A stretch of 64,000 nt of DNA, taken from the NCBI RefSeq assembly GCF_016920785.2, contig NW_024609884.1, positions 83,822,722-83,886,721 of the forward strand. Reading direction: 5' to 3'. The notes under the pieces are model-generated. The model was not told the DNA's origin, did not search any database, and saw nothing but the letters and a program-made list of their open reading frames with translations. The stretch is from Ixodes scapularis. Lineage: Eukaryota > Arthropoda > Arachnida > Ixodida > Ixodidae. The position numbers were made by a program, and so were the translations under genes. Below, one piece after another: positions 41,227 to 52,069 of this stretch (position 1 is the first letter of the stretch; the number at the start of each line of letters is the position of its first letter).

Positions 41227-42070
41227 AATGTATGTCTCCTTTCTTAGACCAAGAGTAATAACTTCTAATTTTCAAAAAAAACGAAGGGAAAGGAAAGGGA
41301 AAAATAAGAAGAGAAGGGGAAGAAAAAGAAAAAAAAAAGAAAAAAGTTCTCTATCACTACATATTACTATATAAATACTCCTGAAACTCACTGATTTCCA
41401 TAGAGTTATGTAGAGTTATCCCTTTTTATATGACTATTTCTACTCAACAATAGTCCAACTCTAAACTTCATACGGCTCACCTAACTGATATAATAACAAT
41501 CTAAATTTCATCTTATTACGACCTAATAAGCAGAACAATGTCCTTCCGATTGCGCAATCGAAAAATTGTTTTCTTCGTAACTTTTAAAATTACTGGATGA
41601 TATACATGAAGCTGGGTTCGTAGATTTCATTCATGATCCTTCACCTCCAAATAAAATATCAGTTCGAACAGCAGAAAACTGAGGACATTAAGGAAAGGGG
41701 AACATTTAATGATTCTCCACAGAAAACGGGAAAAAAAAGGAAGAAAAAAAGAAAAGGTTGGAGGACAGAAATAACTAAAACTTTAACGCTTATAACTTTT
41801 GAAGTTTCTACAGAACAAAATCATTTTTGTTATGTCATCCGGAAATTTGGGACGGACATTGTCAGTAATTTGATTATTATAAATGCAATAATTGCATAAT
41901 GATAGCATGTCAACTTTCATTAATTGTATAGCCATAAACTTAGAACACTGAAGCTAACCAGCCATTTCATCTTCACAGTGTAATTTGTTTAGTACACACC
42001 AACATTGTAGATAACACATCTTAATAGATTGGTAATAATAAAGGAGCATACACTTTAGGCACATCTTGTA
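41224..42070. other. AT-rich DNA, no recognisable gene
   Basis: A purine-rich stretch at 41270-41345 resembles the 3' UTR of the I-group LINE near 39060-39180 and may be a relic of such a tail. Confidence 0.35.
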
Positions 42071-42510
42071 CAGTGCTAATCACACTTGTCTATAACGCGC
42101 GAGCGTGCGGCTTTCCCCGGGGAGCGCTAGACTGATGGCATTCGCGGGAACTAAGCTAGTCACGTGGCGCAACATGGAACGGCCCGCTCGAGGGGTGTCC
42201 TGCCCACTCTATCAGCTGGCGGCGAACGCGGAAGGCTGCTCGCACGCTTTTTACAAACATCATTGCTCGAACAATAAACACACTAAAGCATGAACGCGTA
42301 TCAACGATGTCGTCATCAAAAAACAAGAATATATCATAAATCACTTTACTTTTATCGCTTATCAAGCTGATAGAGGAGGGAGGACATCCCTCGAGCGGGC
42401 CGTTCCATGTTGCGCCACGTGACTAGCTTGGTTTCCGCGAATGCCACCAGTCTAGCGCTCCCCGGAGAAAGCCGCACGCTCGCGCGTTATAGACAAGTGT
42501 GATTAGCACT
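42071..42510. mobile_element. Large hairpin MITE with TA flanks
   Basis: The ends CAGTGCTAATCACACTTGTC and exact complement have arms of about 140 bp including AACGCGCGAGCGTGCGGCTT, GGCATTCGCG and CACGTGGCGCAACATGGAAC. TA lies at 42069-42070 and 42511-42512. Partial relatives lie at 58078-58270 (left-arm type) and 59480-59830 (interior plus right arm). The TA duplication points to Tc1/mariner. Confidence 0.8.
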
Positions 42511-42512
42511 GT

Positions 42513-43514
42513 ACAATATTTCTTAAGAAACAATCTTGGCATTGTAATTCCAGAGTTACAACATGAGATCGTGAATAAATATTAACTACCCTAACACATA
42601 CTCTGTAATATTATGTTCTATCCTTCCTTCCCAGTCAACATTAAACACTTCTATCGTCTTCATTAATCATAATTTTTGTCTGAAATGCTTTTGATCTCTT
42701 TTAGATTTCAGAAACAAAATGAAGGTTCTTGTCGTCATCTACAAGACAACGAGACGCGAAGCCTGGGGAACTTCACAAAGAGTGAAGCTTAAATTACTTT
42801 TACAAAGAAAAAAAAAAAACAAAAAAAACAAGTACATAAAATAAATGTCCGCTGATTTTCCCTTGATACCGTTCCCTACCCATGGTTTCGCTGTATCCCC
42901 TGTTATTTTTCAGATTGGCTATTTACTAAATTAGTTTCTAATTGGTCACATTTTGATCCTATTCATTTAATTTTATATACGCTCCGTGCGGGAACTATAG
43001 GGGGCGCTTTGAAAAACGCGCATAGCGCCGCTAGCGGAAGAGCTAGCGTTCGACAGTGAGGCGTGCTCAGCAGCCTGCGGCGCCTTTTCGCGTGCGAAGC
43101 TGTAGCGGCGGAAGCGCGCACGGACGAAACTTTTGCTTTTTGAGTCGATAAGTTGAGGCTGACGTTGCATGAGTGCTGGGGCAAATTTAAGAAGGGCATT
43201 TAGCTGTTCTCCGCTTCTTATATACTGAGTTTGAGTCGTTATTATGGGTAATTTCTTTAGTTTCGATCGAAAAAGGGGATTGAGCGATTTTCCGAAAAGC
43301 AAGGCGGCCGCCACCTTAATTGCTCTCAGTGGGAAATTTGTTTCGCTCGTGACTGTAGAGGTGGGACTGCTGGGACGATGATATTTGGAGGCGAGTGAGA
43401 TGTTCACTAAGTTTGTGCACTAAGTGGGCCAAGTTTATTAAGACAGCAGGTGTGAAAGTTATGGTTCGAACGAATAGGGGAATAAAGCTGTCAGGAATAT
43501 CCAATATTGAACCC
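42513..43514. other. No confidently recognisable gene
   Basis: The GC-rich part (42970-43150) has small minus frames (78 and 144 aa) rich in Ala/Arg/Ser without recognisable domains. Confidence 0.3.
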
Positions 43515-44168
43515 AAAATGTTGTGTTTATAGCCGGGCTGCGCGAAATGCAGATTTGGACGCACAGGTTCTTGGACATGACCGTAACTTGACACAACAGT
43601 TATAATACCGAAAAAAGGTGGCATAACCATTCAGTTACGCCGCCCAAACCAGGTGGAAATTTGGTTTGGGCGGCGTAACTGAATGGGAAACGGTTTTGAC
43701 AGTGAAAGGGTTGTCAAGAGAATACCACTCGTCGTGGGAGATGGAGACTTTACAAGTAGGAAGGGACTAGTGCACTGTACTTGCAATTGAAGCAACGTTA
43801 CGAAAGGTGATTTCAAAGCCGAGAAAACCAAGTTGCCGGCCGACACACGGTTTTGGCCGTCAAAGGCATTTGCGTTCAGCTGTTGTGTAGTAATCTGATT
43901 GTGCGAGGTGCTGATTTTCAGCACACAGGTACTTTGACAACCGTAACTTGACAAAACACTTATACCTAAAAGAGGTGGCATAGTTTAACCAGATGGAAAT
44001 ATTTTTGGGCGGCGTAACTAAATTAAAACCGGTTTTGACCATCAAAGGCTGTCAAGAGAACACCACTTATCATGGTCGGGAGGTGCACACTTTACAGGTA
44101 GGAAGGGACCAGTGGACGGTACTTCCAGTTCGAACAACTTTGCGAACAACTTTGCGAACAACTTGCGA
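43515..44168. repeat. Two-copy tandem duplication of about 340 bp
   Basis: Copy 1 (about 43515-43800) and copy 2 (about 43870-44150) share AGAGGTGGCATA-like, GGGCGGCGTAACT (43668 and 44007; 339 bp apart), GGTTTTGAC, TGTCAAGAGAA.ACCACT and GTAGGAAGGGAC. The two differ at many positions, so the duplication is old. Copy 1 alone carries a 25-bp-arm palindrome (43627-43686). Three 12-bp CGAACAACTTTG units end the region (44131-44168). Confidence 0.8.
43627..43686. repeat. Perfect 25-bp inverted duplication, absent from the paralogue
   Basis: CCATTCAGTTACGCCGCCC (43627 on) pairs exactly with 43662-43686 around a 10-nt spacer. At the equivalent point in the tandem paralogue (about 43977-44016) only the right arm exists. 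Confidence 0.9.
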
Positions 44169-44597
44169 AAAAAAAAAAATGGTTGTCTACAAGACTCGGT
44201 GTGTCAGCGTTTCCACATCCAAAAGGAGGCTGATCAAAAAAGAAAGCACACCACATAAACTTCCATACTCAAACATCGATTGTCCAGTGTTTCAAAGTTT
44301 CACTGTAGTTTTCCTTAGATTCATATCTGTCACTTTTTGTACCGTCCGAATCTTTCTTCATGAAGTACAGACTGCGTGCCATACTGGTCTGGAAATATCA
44401 TCGACACGTACGATGGAGACGAAACTTCTTTAGAGGGCATTCCTTCAACGAAATTCGCACTGCATACCCGCGAGTGTGGGAGGGCATTTCAGTTCGAGCT
44501 GAGATATGTAGGCGTTACTGGTACGAAAACAAACGCAGAGCGCAAAGCGGCACAGTGTAGAATATGTCAGCCGTGCCGATACAGCGGCAGACATGCC
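44169..44597. other. No recognisable gene
   Basis: A 146-aa plus frame (43993-44433) spans the duplication and this region without recognisable domains. Confidence 0.3.
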
Positions 44598-44977
44598 CAC
44601 ACAAAAATGTCCTATGGTCGGCTATAGAAAATTCTTTGTATGGTCGGCTTTAGCTATTTGGCCCAATTAGCTAAAGAATTTTCTATGGCTGTCTTTAGCA
44701 TTTTTTATGGTCACCTTTATGGGGCTCTTTAGCTTTGTCTTTGGCCCTATCGCTGTCCAGCCATAGCGCTCTTTAGCTTGTCTAATGGTTGGCTAAAGAT
44801 TCCTCTATGGCTTATCCTATGGCTCTCTTTAGCCAGCAAACTCTAAAAAATTTTACTTCAAGTTCCCCAAACTGTGAACGCTACATGGTAGATATACATA
44901 CATCTCTGGACACACAGAATACAGAAAACACAAGCAGAACACTACCCCACACAACAGCAACAACGCAGCAACACCGG

Positions 44978-45041
44978 ACTGCCATTTATACATTTAGTGC
45001 GAACGTATGCTATGTTCGCACTAGCTGTATATATGGCAGTC
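44978..45041. repeat. Hairpin with 27-bp arms
   Basis: GACTGCCATTTATACATTTAG and GTGCGAAC pair with their complement (three mismatches) around a 9-nt loop. Confidence 0.8.
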
Positions 45042-45566
45042 TAATTTTTGAATCCGACTTTCCCGGTGACCAATCATTTGTCTCAAAAACCCGGAGAGGC
45101 GGGGCAAATATTACTCGTACTTAATACATTATTTGAATTGTCTCTTGGAATAGCCCCCATCTCTTAATTCAACGCTCTGAAAAAAGCAAATGTAGATCAT
45201 TAGGCTAATTAACTAAAATTTATTGATTATCTTTTTAATAGGTTTGATGAATCACGCTGACAATGCAGTGATGACATGCAGTACACTGGTGCTGGAGATT
45301 GCAATCAGGCTATTGCTTGGTTGCAGTGTTCGGCGCCATTGTAATTTATTTTCACTTTTGGGGGGTAATAATTAATTTTAATTGTGGCACAAATATTTTA
45401 ATGGATTTTTCAAACAAACAATATTACTGGTTTTCACGACTCGTTGCAACAGCAGAGAACATATCTGGGGTCATGGTTTGTCACCTGAATTACAAAAATT
45501 TAGTATTGATTCAATTTTCTAACGTGGAGTGTTTTTACTAAAAAGTAAGCGCCGGTAATGATTTTC

Positions 45567-45938
45567 TATAGGCGTGGAAAAAAAATTTATTGGTTCTTGG
45601 CCTTTAGACTCGGGGCCATTAAATTTTTCTATAGGCGAGTAAAGACAAATAATTGGTTTCCAGTATTTAAACTCGGGGCCAAAGAATTTTTTATAGGCGG
45701 GTAAAAAACATTTCTTGGTTCGCTGTCTTTAGAAAGGGGGCCATATAGTTTTCTATAGGCGTCTAAAGCAATTTTATTGGTTCCCAGTCTTTAGACTCTG
45801 GGCCATAAAATTTTCTATAGGCGGTGAAAGACAATTTATTGGTTCTCAGTCTTCAGACTTGTGGCCATAGAATTATCTATAAGCGGCTAAAGAGAATGTA
45901 TTGGTTCCCAGTCTTTAGACACAGGGCCATAGATTTTT
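45567..45938. repeat. Exact 62-bp tandem array, 6 units
   Basis: CTATAGG-type starts fall at 45567, 45629, 45691, 45753, 45815 and 45877, with the next at 45939: every step is 62 bp despite 20-30% divergence. Each unit contains CTAAAGACA...GTCTTTAG, an internal dyad, and ends GGGGCCATA. Confidence 0.95.
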
Positions 45939-46054
45939 CTATAGCTGGCTGTAGCTGTCTTTATGGATTTCTATGGCCGACCATAGAGGGCCATAGGGGG
46001 TGATAGCCAGCCATATAATTTTCCATAGACAACCATGGACCATTTTTGTATGGG

Positions 46055-46520
46055 TGATCAGGAGACCAAATTTCTCGCGTCGTACGGCACGGGTCCATCG
46101 TTGTCGCTGTCCCACAAAACATCGGCGAGGTGAAAAACTGTGAAACTTCGTCCCCACGAGATACGACGCATAACTATTGGAACACTTAACGACGGAGCAG
46201 TTCATGCTGTCAACCCAGCGCAACCACACCACTCCGACTTCAATGCGTACCAATGTACGCGGCGTGGTTTCGTTTCGCTTGGGCTCTCACTGCCTACCTT
46301 CGGTAACGGCCGCGCGGCGGCGCGCCGGTCGCGTCGCACGGAGTGTATACCGTTCGGTGGTACAAATCGAGAGACATAGGTTTATTTCTTTTCTTTTTCG
46401 CTCTCACTTACAAATTGTCCTCCGAAGACTTCAGTGGGCGAGGCTACATTGCTGCGAGAATGTCGCTGAAACTGCATCTTCCGTTTGTACAGGTTGGTAC
46501 CGACCGTCCTAAACGTGGTT
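46055..46520. other. No recognisable gene; contains the shared 60-bp segment
   Basis: 46434-46492 matches 33530-33589. A GC-rich zone at 46300-46340. Small frames are unrecognised. Confidence 0.35.
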
Positions 46521-46524
46521 TTAA

Positions 46525-47069
46525 AGGGGTGGTACAACGATTTTAAGATTAAAAGAATTTGCATCTCGTCATTTTTACGTTATTTATCGTGTCCCAGAGG
46601 AAAGAGATAACATCTCCTTTATTAAAAATGTCCCGATTCCGCTGCATAATCGCAAAGCCAAAGTCGAGCTTTCTCCACCACCTGCAGCCGCAAGTGGCAG
46701 CCGAAGGAACTACGGCGAAAAGACTACGTGACCTCGCTCGGCTCTAAGCTACGGCATAACGCCCGCTAATGTCAGCAGAGAGAGGGAGACGAAGCGTCCT
46801 CCGAGAGAGCACACGGGAAGCTACACGGCAGCCCGAATGACGTCACTAGGAGTGCGACTAGGTGTGACCCTGAAGACTGGGAGTGAGTTGAGGAATACCA
46901 GACGTGCCAAAATATTTATCTTTTTTTTTTTTACACAACAACTAGGACACGCAGGCGAAATCGGTTTTCTGTTCTTTACTTCACCAGTGTCAGAGCGCAA
47001 CTTCCACAAATGTTTGACCGAAGTCCGGATATCGTTGCACCTCCCTCCCCCCCCCCCCCCCCCCCCCCT
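46525..47069. mobile_element. Probable TTAA-flanked MITE with poly(C)-expanded end
   Basis: Left TTAA (46521-46524) followed by AGGGGTGGTACAACGATTTT, as in elements A, C and E. On the right a C22 run (47047-47068) is followed by TTTAAG, with TTAA at 47070-47073. The expected right terminus is the complement of AGGGG..., so the run may be an expanded CCCCT end. The assignment of the right end is an inference. Confidence 0.5.
47047..47068. repeat. Poly(C)22 tract
   Basis: Uninterrupted homopolymer. Confidence 0.95.
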
Positions 47070-47122
47070 TTAAGTCTAGCTATAGTGTCATTGTTCTGCC
47101 GTGCCTCACTTGGTGTGTTACT

Positions 47123-47660
47123 ATGTTGCTAGAGTGTTGGGTCCTGTTGCGAGTATTACTCTCTGTGGACGTCGAGCTAAACCCCGGTCCTGAAACCCGT
47201 CTTGAGCAACTCATACAGACTGTTCTCGTGGAGGTGAAGGAAATAAGGACCGACCAGGCTCGCATCGAAACTTCCATTACTGAAATAAACTCTAAGTTGT
47301 CTAAAATGGATGCAGTCTTGAAACTTACAAAAGCGAACGAACTAAAATTACTGACTCTCGAGAAAAGAATGAACGCTTTGCAGGATACAGTACGCGCACA
47401 AAATGAAAACAACAACTGACCTTGAGGAGCCACCGCAGAAACCTAATTTTGAGGCGCCGAATGAAAACCAAGCAGAACTCGAGAAAAACGGTTATTGACG
47501 ACATCTTTCGTGGTCAACTGGGCATCCCGATGACCTCGGTGGTGCGTATCCACCGATTAGGACAGAGAAAAGAGGGTAACACGTGCCTGGTAATCATGAC
47601 ATTCTATAACTCCAATGAAAAAACTGCGATTTTTAGACACATGGTCAAAACTTAAGGGAT
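47123..47660 (+). pseudogene. LINE ORF1 with N-terminal 2A-like motif and coiled coil
   Basis: From ATG 47123, residues 1-23 end in DVELNPGP (residues 16-23; 47168-47191), matching the DxExNPGP consensus that in 2A peptides makes ribosomes skip the final Gly-Pro bond. It is preceded by a hydrophobic Leu/Val-rich run, as in active 2A sequences. Residues 25-97 look like a coiled coil (EQLIQTVLVEVKEI...LEKRMNALQDTV). After a stop at 47419, the next frame carries VVRIHRLGQRKEGNTCLVIM, typical of L2-type ORF1. Such N-terminal 2A-like motifs are known from some CR1/L2 LINEs; activity here is untested. Confidence 0.75.
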
Positions 47661-47899
47661 CAAGTATTTCAATAAGTGACGATTATTCACGTGACACAAT
47701 CTCAAAACTCAAGAGCATTTGAGAAAGTGCAAAGGAGTGTAAGCAAAACGGATCTAAGGTGAAGCTGGTGAAGGAAAAGCTGTGGATCGACAATGAACGT
47801 TTTAACTCGGATGGAGATAAAAACACTAGAATAAAATTCAATAGCAAACAGGCCGTGGATAATTCTGACTGACAGTCTGTCTCTGGTTCGGCTTCCTTG

Positions 47900-48570
47900 A
47901 AAACTATGAGCCTTAACGCAGGAAGTCGAATAAATAAAACGGTAGACTTTGAGTGCCTTTTCCTTGTAAACAAAGCAGATATAATTGCCGTAACTTAAAC
48001 ATGATTGCACGATGGCGTTCTCGACAGCTTTGTAACGCCCCCTAATTACAGTACTTTTCGGAGGGATACGGGCGCCCGCGGAGGAGGCGTTTCGTTTTAC
48101 GCTAGTAAAATTATTAATGCTATTCTGTTAGAAAAGTCAGAAAATATTGAAGCGATATGGCTTAAAGTTAACCCGTTACTAGGGCTGGTAATTATTGGCA
48201 CAGTGTACCGTCCTTCCGGCGCCAATCTTTCTTTTTTTGACGAGCTGTCGGATTGCTTCAACGATATGTCGAAACGTGGTTAATCCATTATTTTGACTGG
48301 GATTTTAATCTCCCGCTCATCAATTGGCCAAACATGCGCCCGCTGTCTTCCACTTGTCAGAACTCTCACTTCTTAGTACAAATTGCCTTTGAGAAGAATC
48401 TTGCACAATTAGTCAGTAGCCCAACTCGTATCCAAAAAAGTACGGAAAACATTTTAGGCTTACTTTCCATTTCTCAGCGCCTTGTTAATTACGGTTTTTC
48501 TTGTAGCGTGGAAGAGGGAATATCCGATCACAAAGTTATTGTTTCCGAGCTTAAAATATTGTTTCAATAA
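47900..48570 (+). pseudogene. LINE AP-endonuclease domain
   Basis: Blocks in order: NKADIIAVT (48000 region), GGGVSFYASKIINAILLE, VIIGTVYRPSG, a DFNLP.INWP block after a stop near 48283, LAQLVSSPTRIQ, and EEGISDHKVIVSEL. The E/GDFN/SDH catalytic signature is largely present but split by at least three stops or shifts. The endonuclease nicks target DNA for reverse transcription. Confidence 0.8.
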
Positions 48571-48584
48571 CTACAAAAGAGTGC

Positions 48585-49490
48585 ATGGCCGTCTGGTGGC
48601 AAGATTGTTCAAGGGCAAGTTATGAAAGTGTCTTTAACCTGCTTGAGATCCGTTTCGACGAGTTTACTCAACTCGTTTTCCTTTCTGACACTGATATTGA
48701 CGCATTGTGGAATATGCTTGAGCCGACCGTACAAGAATGGTTGCGAAATTTTGTTCCTATGGTAAGAAAGCACTTTAATAAGCACAACATACGGATTAAT
48801 CGAGATATTATTCACCTGAAGCGAAAAATTTCACGTATTCGGAAATCAAGTGCCAAGGGCAGTCCGCTTGCTCTCGAGAAACTGAAGGCAGATCTTCGAA
48901 CGCAAGTGCGTGATGCGAAGTTAATTTATTATAACTCCACCCTTCACGACTTCTTAAAGTCTGAGCCATAAAAATTTTGGAGACTCCTACCGCCTAAAGG
49001 TTCCCAAATAACCAAGCTTCAAGTAGAAAACGAGATGATATCTGATCCTCTCGAAATGGCTACGTATTACTGTCGTTATTTTAGCACCGTATTCACAGGA
49101 GATAGTGTTGCCGGTGTAGCTGCTCCTGTGTCGCTGCTCACTGATTTTTGCATTCCTGATGTTGAAGTATCAATTGAAGGCGTACTTTCATTGCTGCTGA
49201 ACCTTGATTATAAAGAGTCACAAAGCCCATATAACATTCCCAACACATTTTTTAAACGATATGCTGAATGGTGTTCAAAGTTTATTTTTGTTTTATTTAC
49301 ACGATCCTTGTCAGAGGCTTCTGTTCCCGGTCGGTAGAAGATTGCAAAGGTCACTCCTATTTACAAATCTGGGGATGCGTTATCACTGAACAACACCAGG
49401 CCCATATCGCTACTGTCGTCATGTGCAAATACTCTAGAGCATATTGGGTTTAGGCACATGCTTTTTGTTCTTAAAACTGATAATTTTTTT
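48585..49490 (+). pseudogene. LINE reverse transcriptase N-terminus, truncated
   Basis: DALWNMLEPTVQEWLRNFVP, HLKRKISRIRKSS and YYNSTLHDFLKSEP, a stop, then the FF..F region (YYCRYFSTVFTGD) and, after another break, KVTPIYKSGD...RPISLLSS. Similarity ends about 49490, before motif A. Confidence 0.75.
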
Positions 49491-49702
49491 TTTGCCGTAC
49501 TTGCTGGTTACATGCTCGTGCTTCGGCTGCGTCTGGACTTCAGCTTGAACAAAGTATGTATAGAGACGTTTGCTGGGGGGCGCTTCGTGGCCGCTCGCAA
49601 CCAAATCAAACAATACAAAGAAAAAGCTGCGAAGTATCCTCATCACCATTATTTCATTTCATTTTATTACCTTAGAGACCCCGTAAGGGGTATTACATAA
49701 AA

Positions 49703-49728
49703 GGGGGGGGGGGGGGGGGGGGGGGGGG
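49703..49728. repeat. Poly(G)26 tract in the LINE 3' UTR
   Basis: Uninterrupted on the plus strand, C26 on the LINE strand. Confidence 0.95.
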
Positions 49729-49762
49729 TGAGGTTACATATAAAATCACTTTTAACAGACAT

Positions 49763-50158
49763 TCATGTCGGAAGGTGGTTGACGACAGTCTCCATGAATA
49801 CGGATGTACATGTGATGGCGGCGACGTGGTGGGGAAGACGGTTCCAGTCTGCTGCTGCTTGAGAAAAAATGGAGGCTAAAAAGGTCGTAGTGCGGGCACG
49901 TGGGAGCGTTACTTGAAGTGGATGACCAATGCGCGGAGATATATGTGATGGGGGGACAATGTCAGATGCATGATTGAGCGAGCTGTAGTAAAACTTGTGA
50001 AAGAGGGAGAGGCTGGAAGTGCGACGGCGAAGAGAAAGAGGTGTCAGGCCGGATTCTGCTTTTAAAGATGAAACGGTGATATCGTATGAGTAGGCAGAAT
50101 GAATGAACCTTGTGGATCGATTTTGAACAGGCGAGGGTTCCAGATAGAAAATGCGCAC
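49763..50158 (-). pseudogene. LINE C-terminal domain
   Basis: A 131-aa open frame on the LINE strand ending near 49763. It contains [30 protein letters not shown] and FSQAAADWNRLPHHV, the usual C-terminal block of L2/CR1-type ORF2. A frame break near 50160 separates it from RT. Confidence 0.8.
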
Positions 50159-50159
50159 T

Positions 50160-51318
50160 GGAGCTTTGATCTAACAAGTGATGTGTACGCAAGTAAACGT
50201 ATACGTGCTTCGGGGCATGGCGTAGATTACGTTTAAGAAATTCAAGGGCTCTGTTTGCTGCTGATATGAAGTTGTTAGTGTACGCGCGTCAAGATAGATC
50301 GTTCGACAGTATTACACCTAGGTATTTAAATGATTGTACAGATTCGCCGGTGACGGTAGCAATTGTATAGGGAAAAAGAAAGGGGTTACGGGCGACGATG
50401 GAATGATACAAGTTTACATTTGCTGGGATTAAGGGTCATTTGCCAACAGTCGCACCATTCTTACACATGGTTAAGGTCATTCTGCAGGCATGTCTGGTCA
50501 GAGGTGTTAGTGATTGTACGATAAATAACGCAGTCATCCGCAAACACACGAATGTGGCATGACAGATGTGATGGTAAGTCATTTATGTATATTAAGAACA
50601 GGAGGGGGCCGAGGACAGATCCTTGTGGGACGCCTGATGTTACTGGGAGAGGGTTAGATGAGTGGTTGTTAAGAAGGAGAAACTGAGACCGATTAGACAG
50701 AAATTCCTTGACCCATTGAACAACAGCAGTGTCTAGATTTAATTGGGAAAGTTTTAGTAGGAGGCGCTGGTGCGGTACTTTGTCGAATGCGTTGGCAAAA
50801 TATAAAAAAAAAACGTCAGTTTAAAGGTTATGGTCAAGATTAGAATGCAAGTCATGAACGAAGAGTGCAAGTTGAGTTTCGCAAGAGAAGCCCTTACGAA
50901 ACCCGTGCTGGGAGGGGTGGAAATAGTTGATAGAGTCTAGGAAATTAATTATTTGAGTGTAGATGACGTGTTCCATGGCTTTGCAAGGGACGCTTGTTCA
51001 AGAGATGGGACGGTAATTTAGTGGGGAGTCCTTGTTACCCGATTTGTAGACTGGAACGACCCTTCCCACCTTCCAGTCGTCCGGTAAGATGCCTGTAGAA
51101 AGTGTTTGTGAGAACAACATGGTCATGTACACAGCAGATATACGTTTGGTATTTTTTAGAAGTTTTGAGTTAATTCCGTCAACCCCGGCTGACGACGAGA
51201 GTTTGATATTTTCAATTAACGATGAGATGCCATCTACAGAAAATGTGAGAGCTGGCATAGTAGATACTGCGTTAGAAGGTATTAAAGAGGGAGGGACATC
51301 GGTTTCTTCGGTAAACAC
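50160..51318 (-). pseudogene. LINE reverse transcriptase
   Basis: Blocks read leftward: SAGVDGINSKLLKNT, LPDDWKVGRVVPVYKSGN and LNYRPIS (51318-50998); QHGFRKGFSCETQLALFVHD; motif A YFANAFDKVPHQRL (about 50830-50775; the usual first Asp is replaced by Tyr); motif B SGVPQGSVLGPLLFLIYIND (about 50655-50595); motif C FADDCVIY (about 50548-50525). Stops occur just before motif A and after motif C. Loss of the motif-A Asp would abolish catalysis. Confidence 0.85.
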
Positions 51319-51319
51319 G

Positions 51320-51870
51320 GAAAAGAAGGCCGAGTTAAAAGCATTGGCGCACTCAGTGTCAGTGACTATTTCGCCCGCTTCGTTCGCCAGTCTAATGATG
51401 CGCGTCTCTTGGGGATTTATGACTTGCGTAATTTTTTTTAGGATTGATAATTATAATATTTGGAAAGTCATCATAAAAAAAAGAATGCTTTGCGCTACGT
51501 ATAGATACCAGATAGACGTCTTCAGCTGCGTAGTATTTTTCCCATGCGCAGGGGTTTCCATTCCGCTTGGCGGAGCGGAAAAGACGTGTTTTTTTTTTTT
51601 GTTTTGTTTGTTTCCTAGTTTTTTTAAAGGCTTTGTAAACAAGGGTTCCTGCCGATTTTCACGGAACGTAATTATTGGAATGAATTTATTTGCCAGTTAA
51701 TTTAATTTATTTCTGAACATTATCCAGTTTGTATTAATAGAGTGATTAAGAAATTATGCATCAAAATTGGAAGGGAGGCGTTTAGCTCCCTGTTTATTAC
51801 TTCGTAATTTCCTTATCATAAAGACGAATTCTTTTATCGCGTGTTTGGTGTCGTACCGGGCAAAAGTTGA
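51320..51870 (-). other. EN-RT linker region of the minus LINE, poorly conserved
   Basis: Frames are broken; NSAFFSVFTEE-type sequence near 51330 is the normal run-in to RT. A T14 run lies near 51588. Confidence 0.5.
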
Positions 51871-52069
51871 AAGTAGCATGAATGACATTGTGGTCGCTGA
51901 TTTCGCGGAGATAAGTAACCATTGATAGGCTGTCGGGATGAGGGGTTAGTATTAGATCTAAGATGTTTGCAGAATCCCGTGAAACACGTGTGGGTTCGGA
52001 TACTAATTGAACAAAGTTAAAATCAAGACATACGTCAATAAAATCTTTTGCGGCTTCGTTGCCTATAGC
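51870..52069 (-). pseudogene. C-terminal part of the LINE endonuclease
   Basis: NEAAKDFIDVCLDFNFVQLV, SEPTRVSRDSANILDLIL and LREISDHNVIHATFNF, including the SDH catalytic block. Continuous with the part right of the hAT-like element. Confidence 0.8.

Larger units (their letters stand above)
44598..46054. mobile_element. Foldback-like element with CTTTAG/CTATAG phrases
   Basis: The left end CACACAAAAATGTCCTATGG and the complement of the right end CCATACAAAAATGGTCCATGG are inverted. The left subterminal zone (44607-44830) repeats CTTTAGC, TATGGC and GGCTATAG phrases. The right zone holds an exact 62-bp array (45567-45938) and further GGCCATAG phrases. A 64-bp hairpin lies at 44978-45041. No transposase and no clean target duplication were found. 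Confidence 0.65.
47098..49490 (+). mobile_element. L2/CR1-group LINE copy, 3' truncated
   Basis: ORF1 with a 2A-like motif and coiled coil, an AP endonuclease and the RT N-terminus are present in order; the sequence stops in early RT (RPISLLSSC.NTLEHI) before motif A. LINEs are usually 5' truncated, so loss of the 3' part implies a later deletion or replacement. Several stops make it inactive. The next LINE lies in opposite orientation. Confidence 0.8.

Noticed and set aside
44598..46054. Ninth-base target duplication for the CTTTAG element
   Set aside because: Flanks (ACATGC side and GTGATCAGG side) do not match at any reasonable end definition, so it is not grouped with the two 9-bp-duplication foldbacks.
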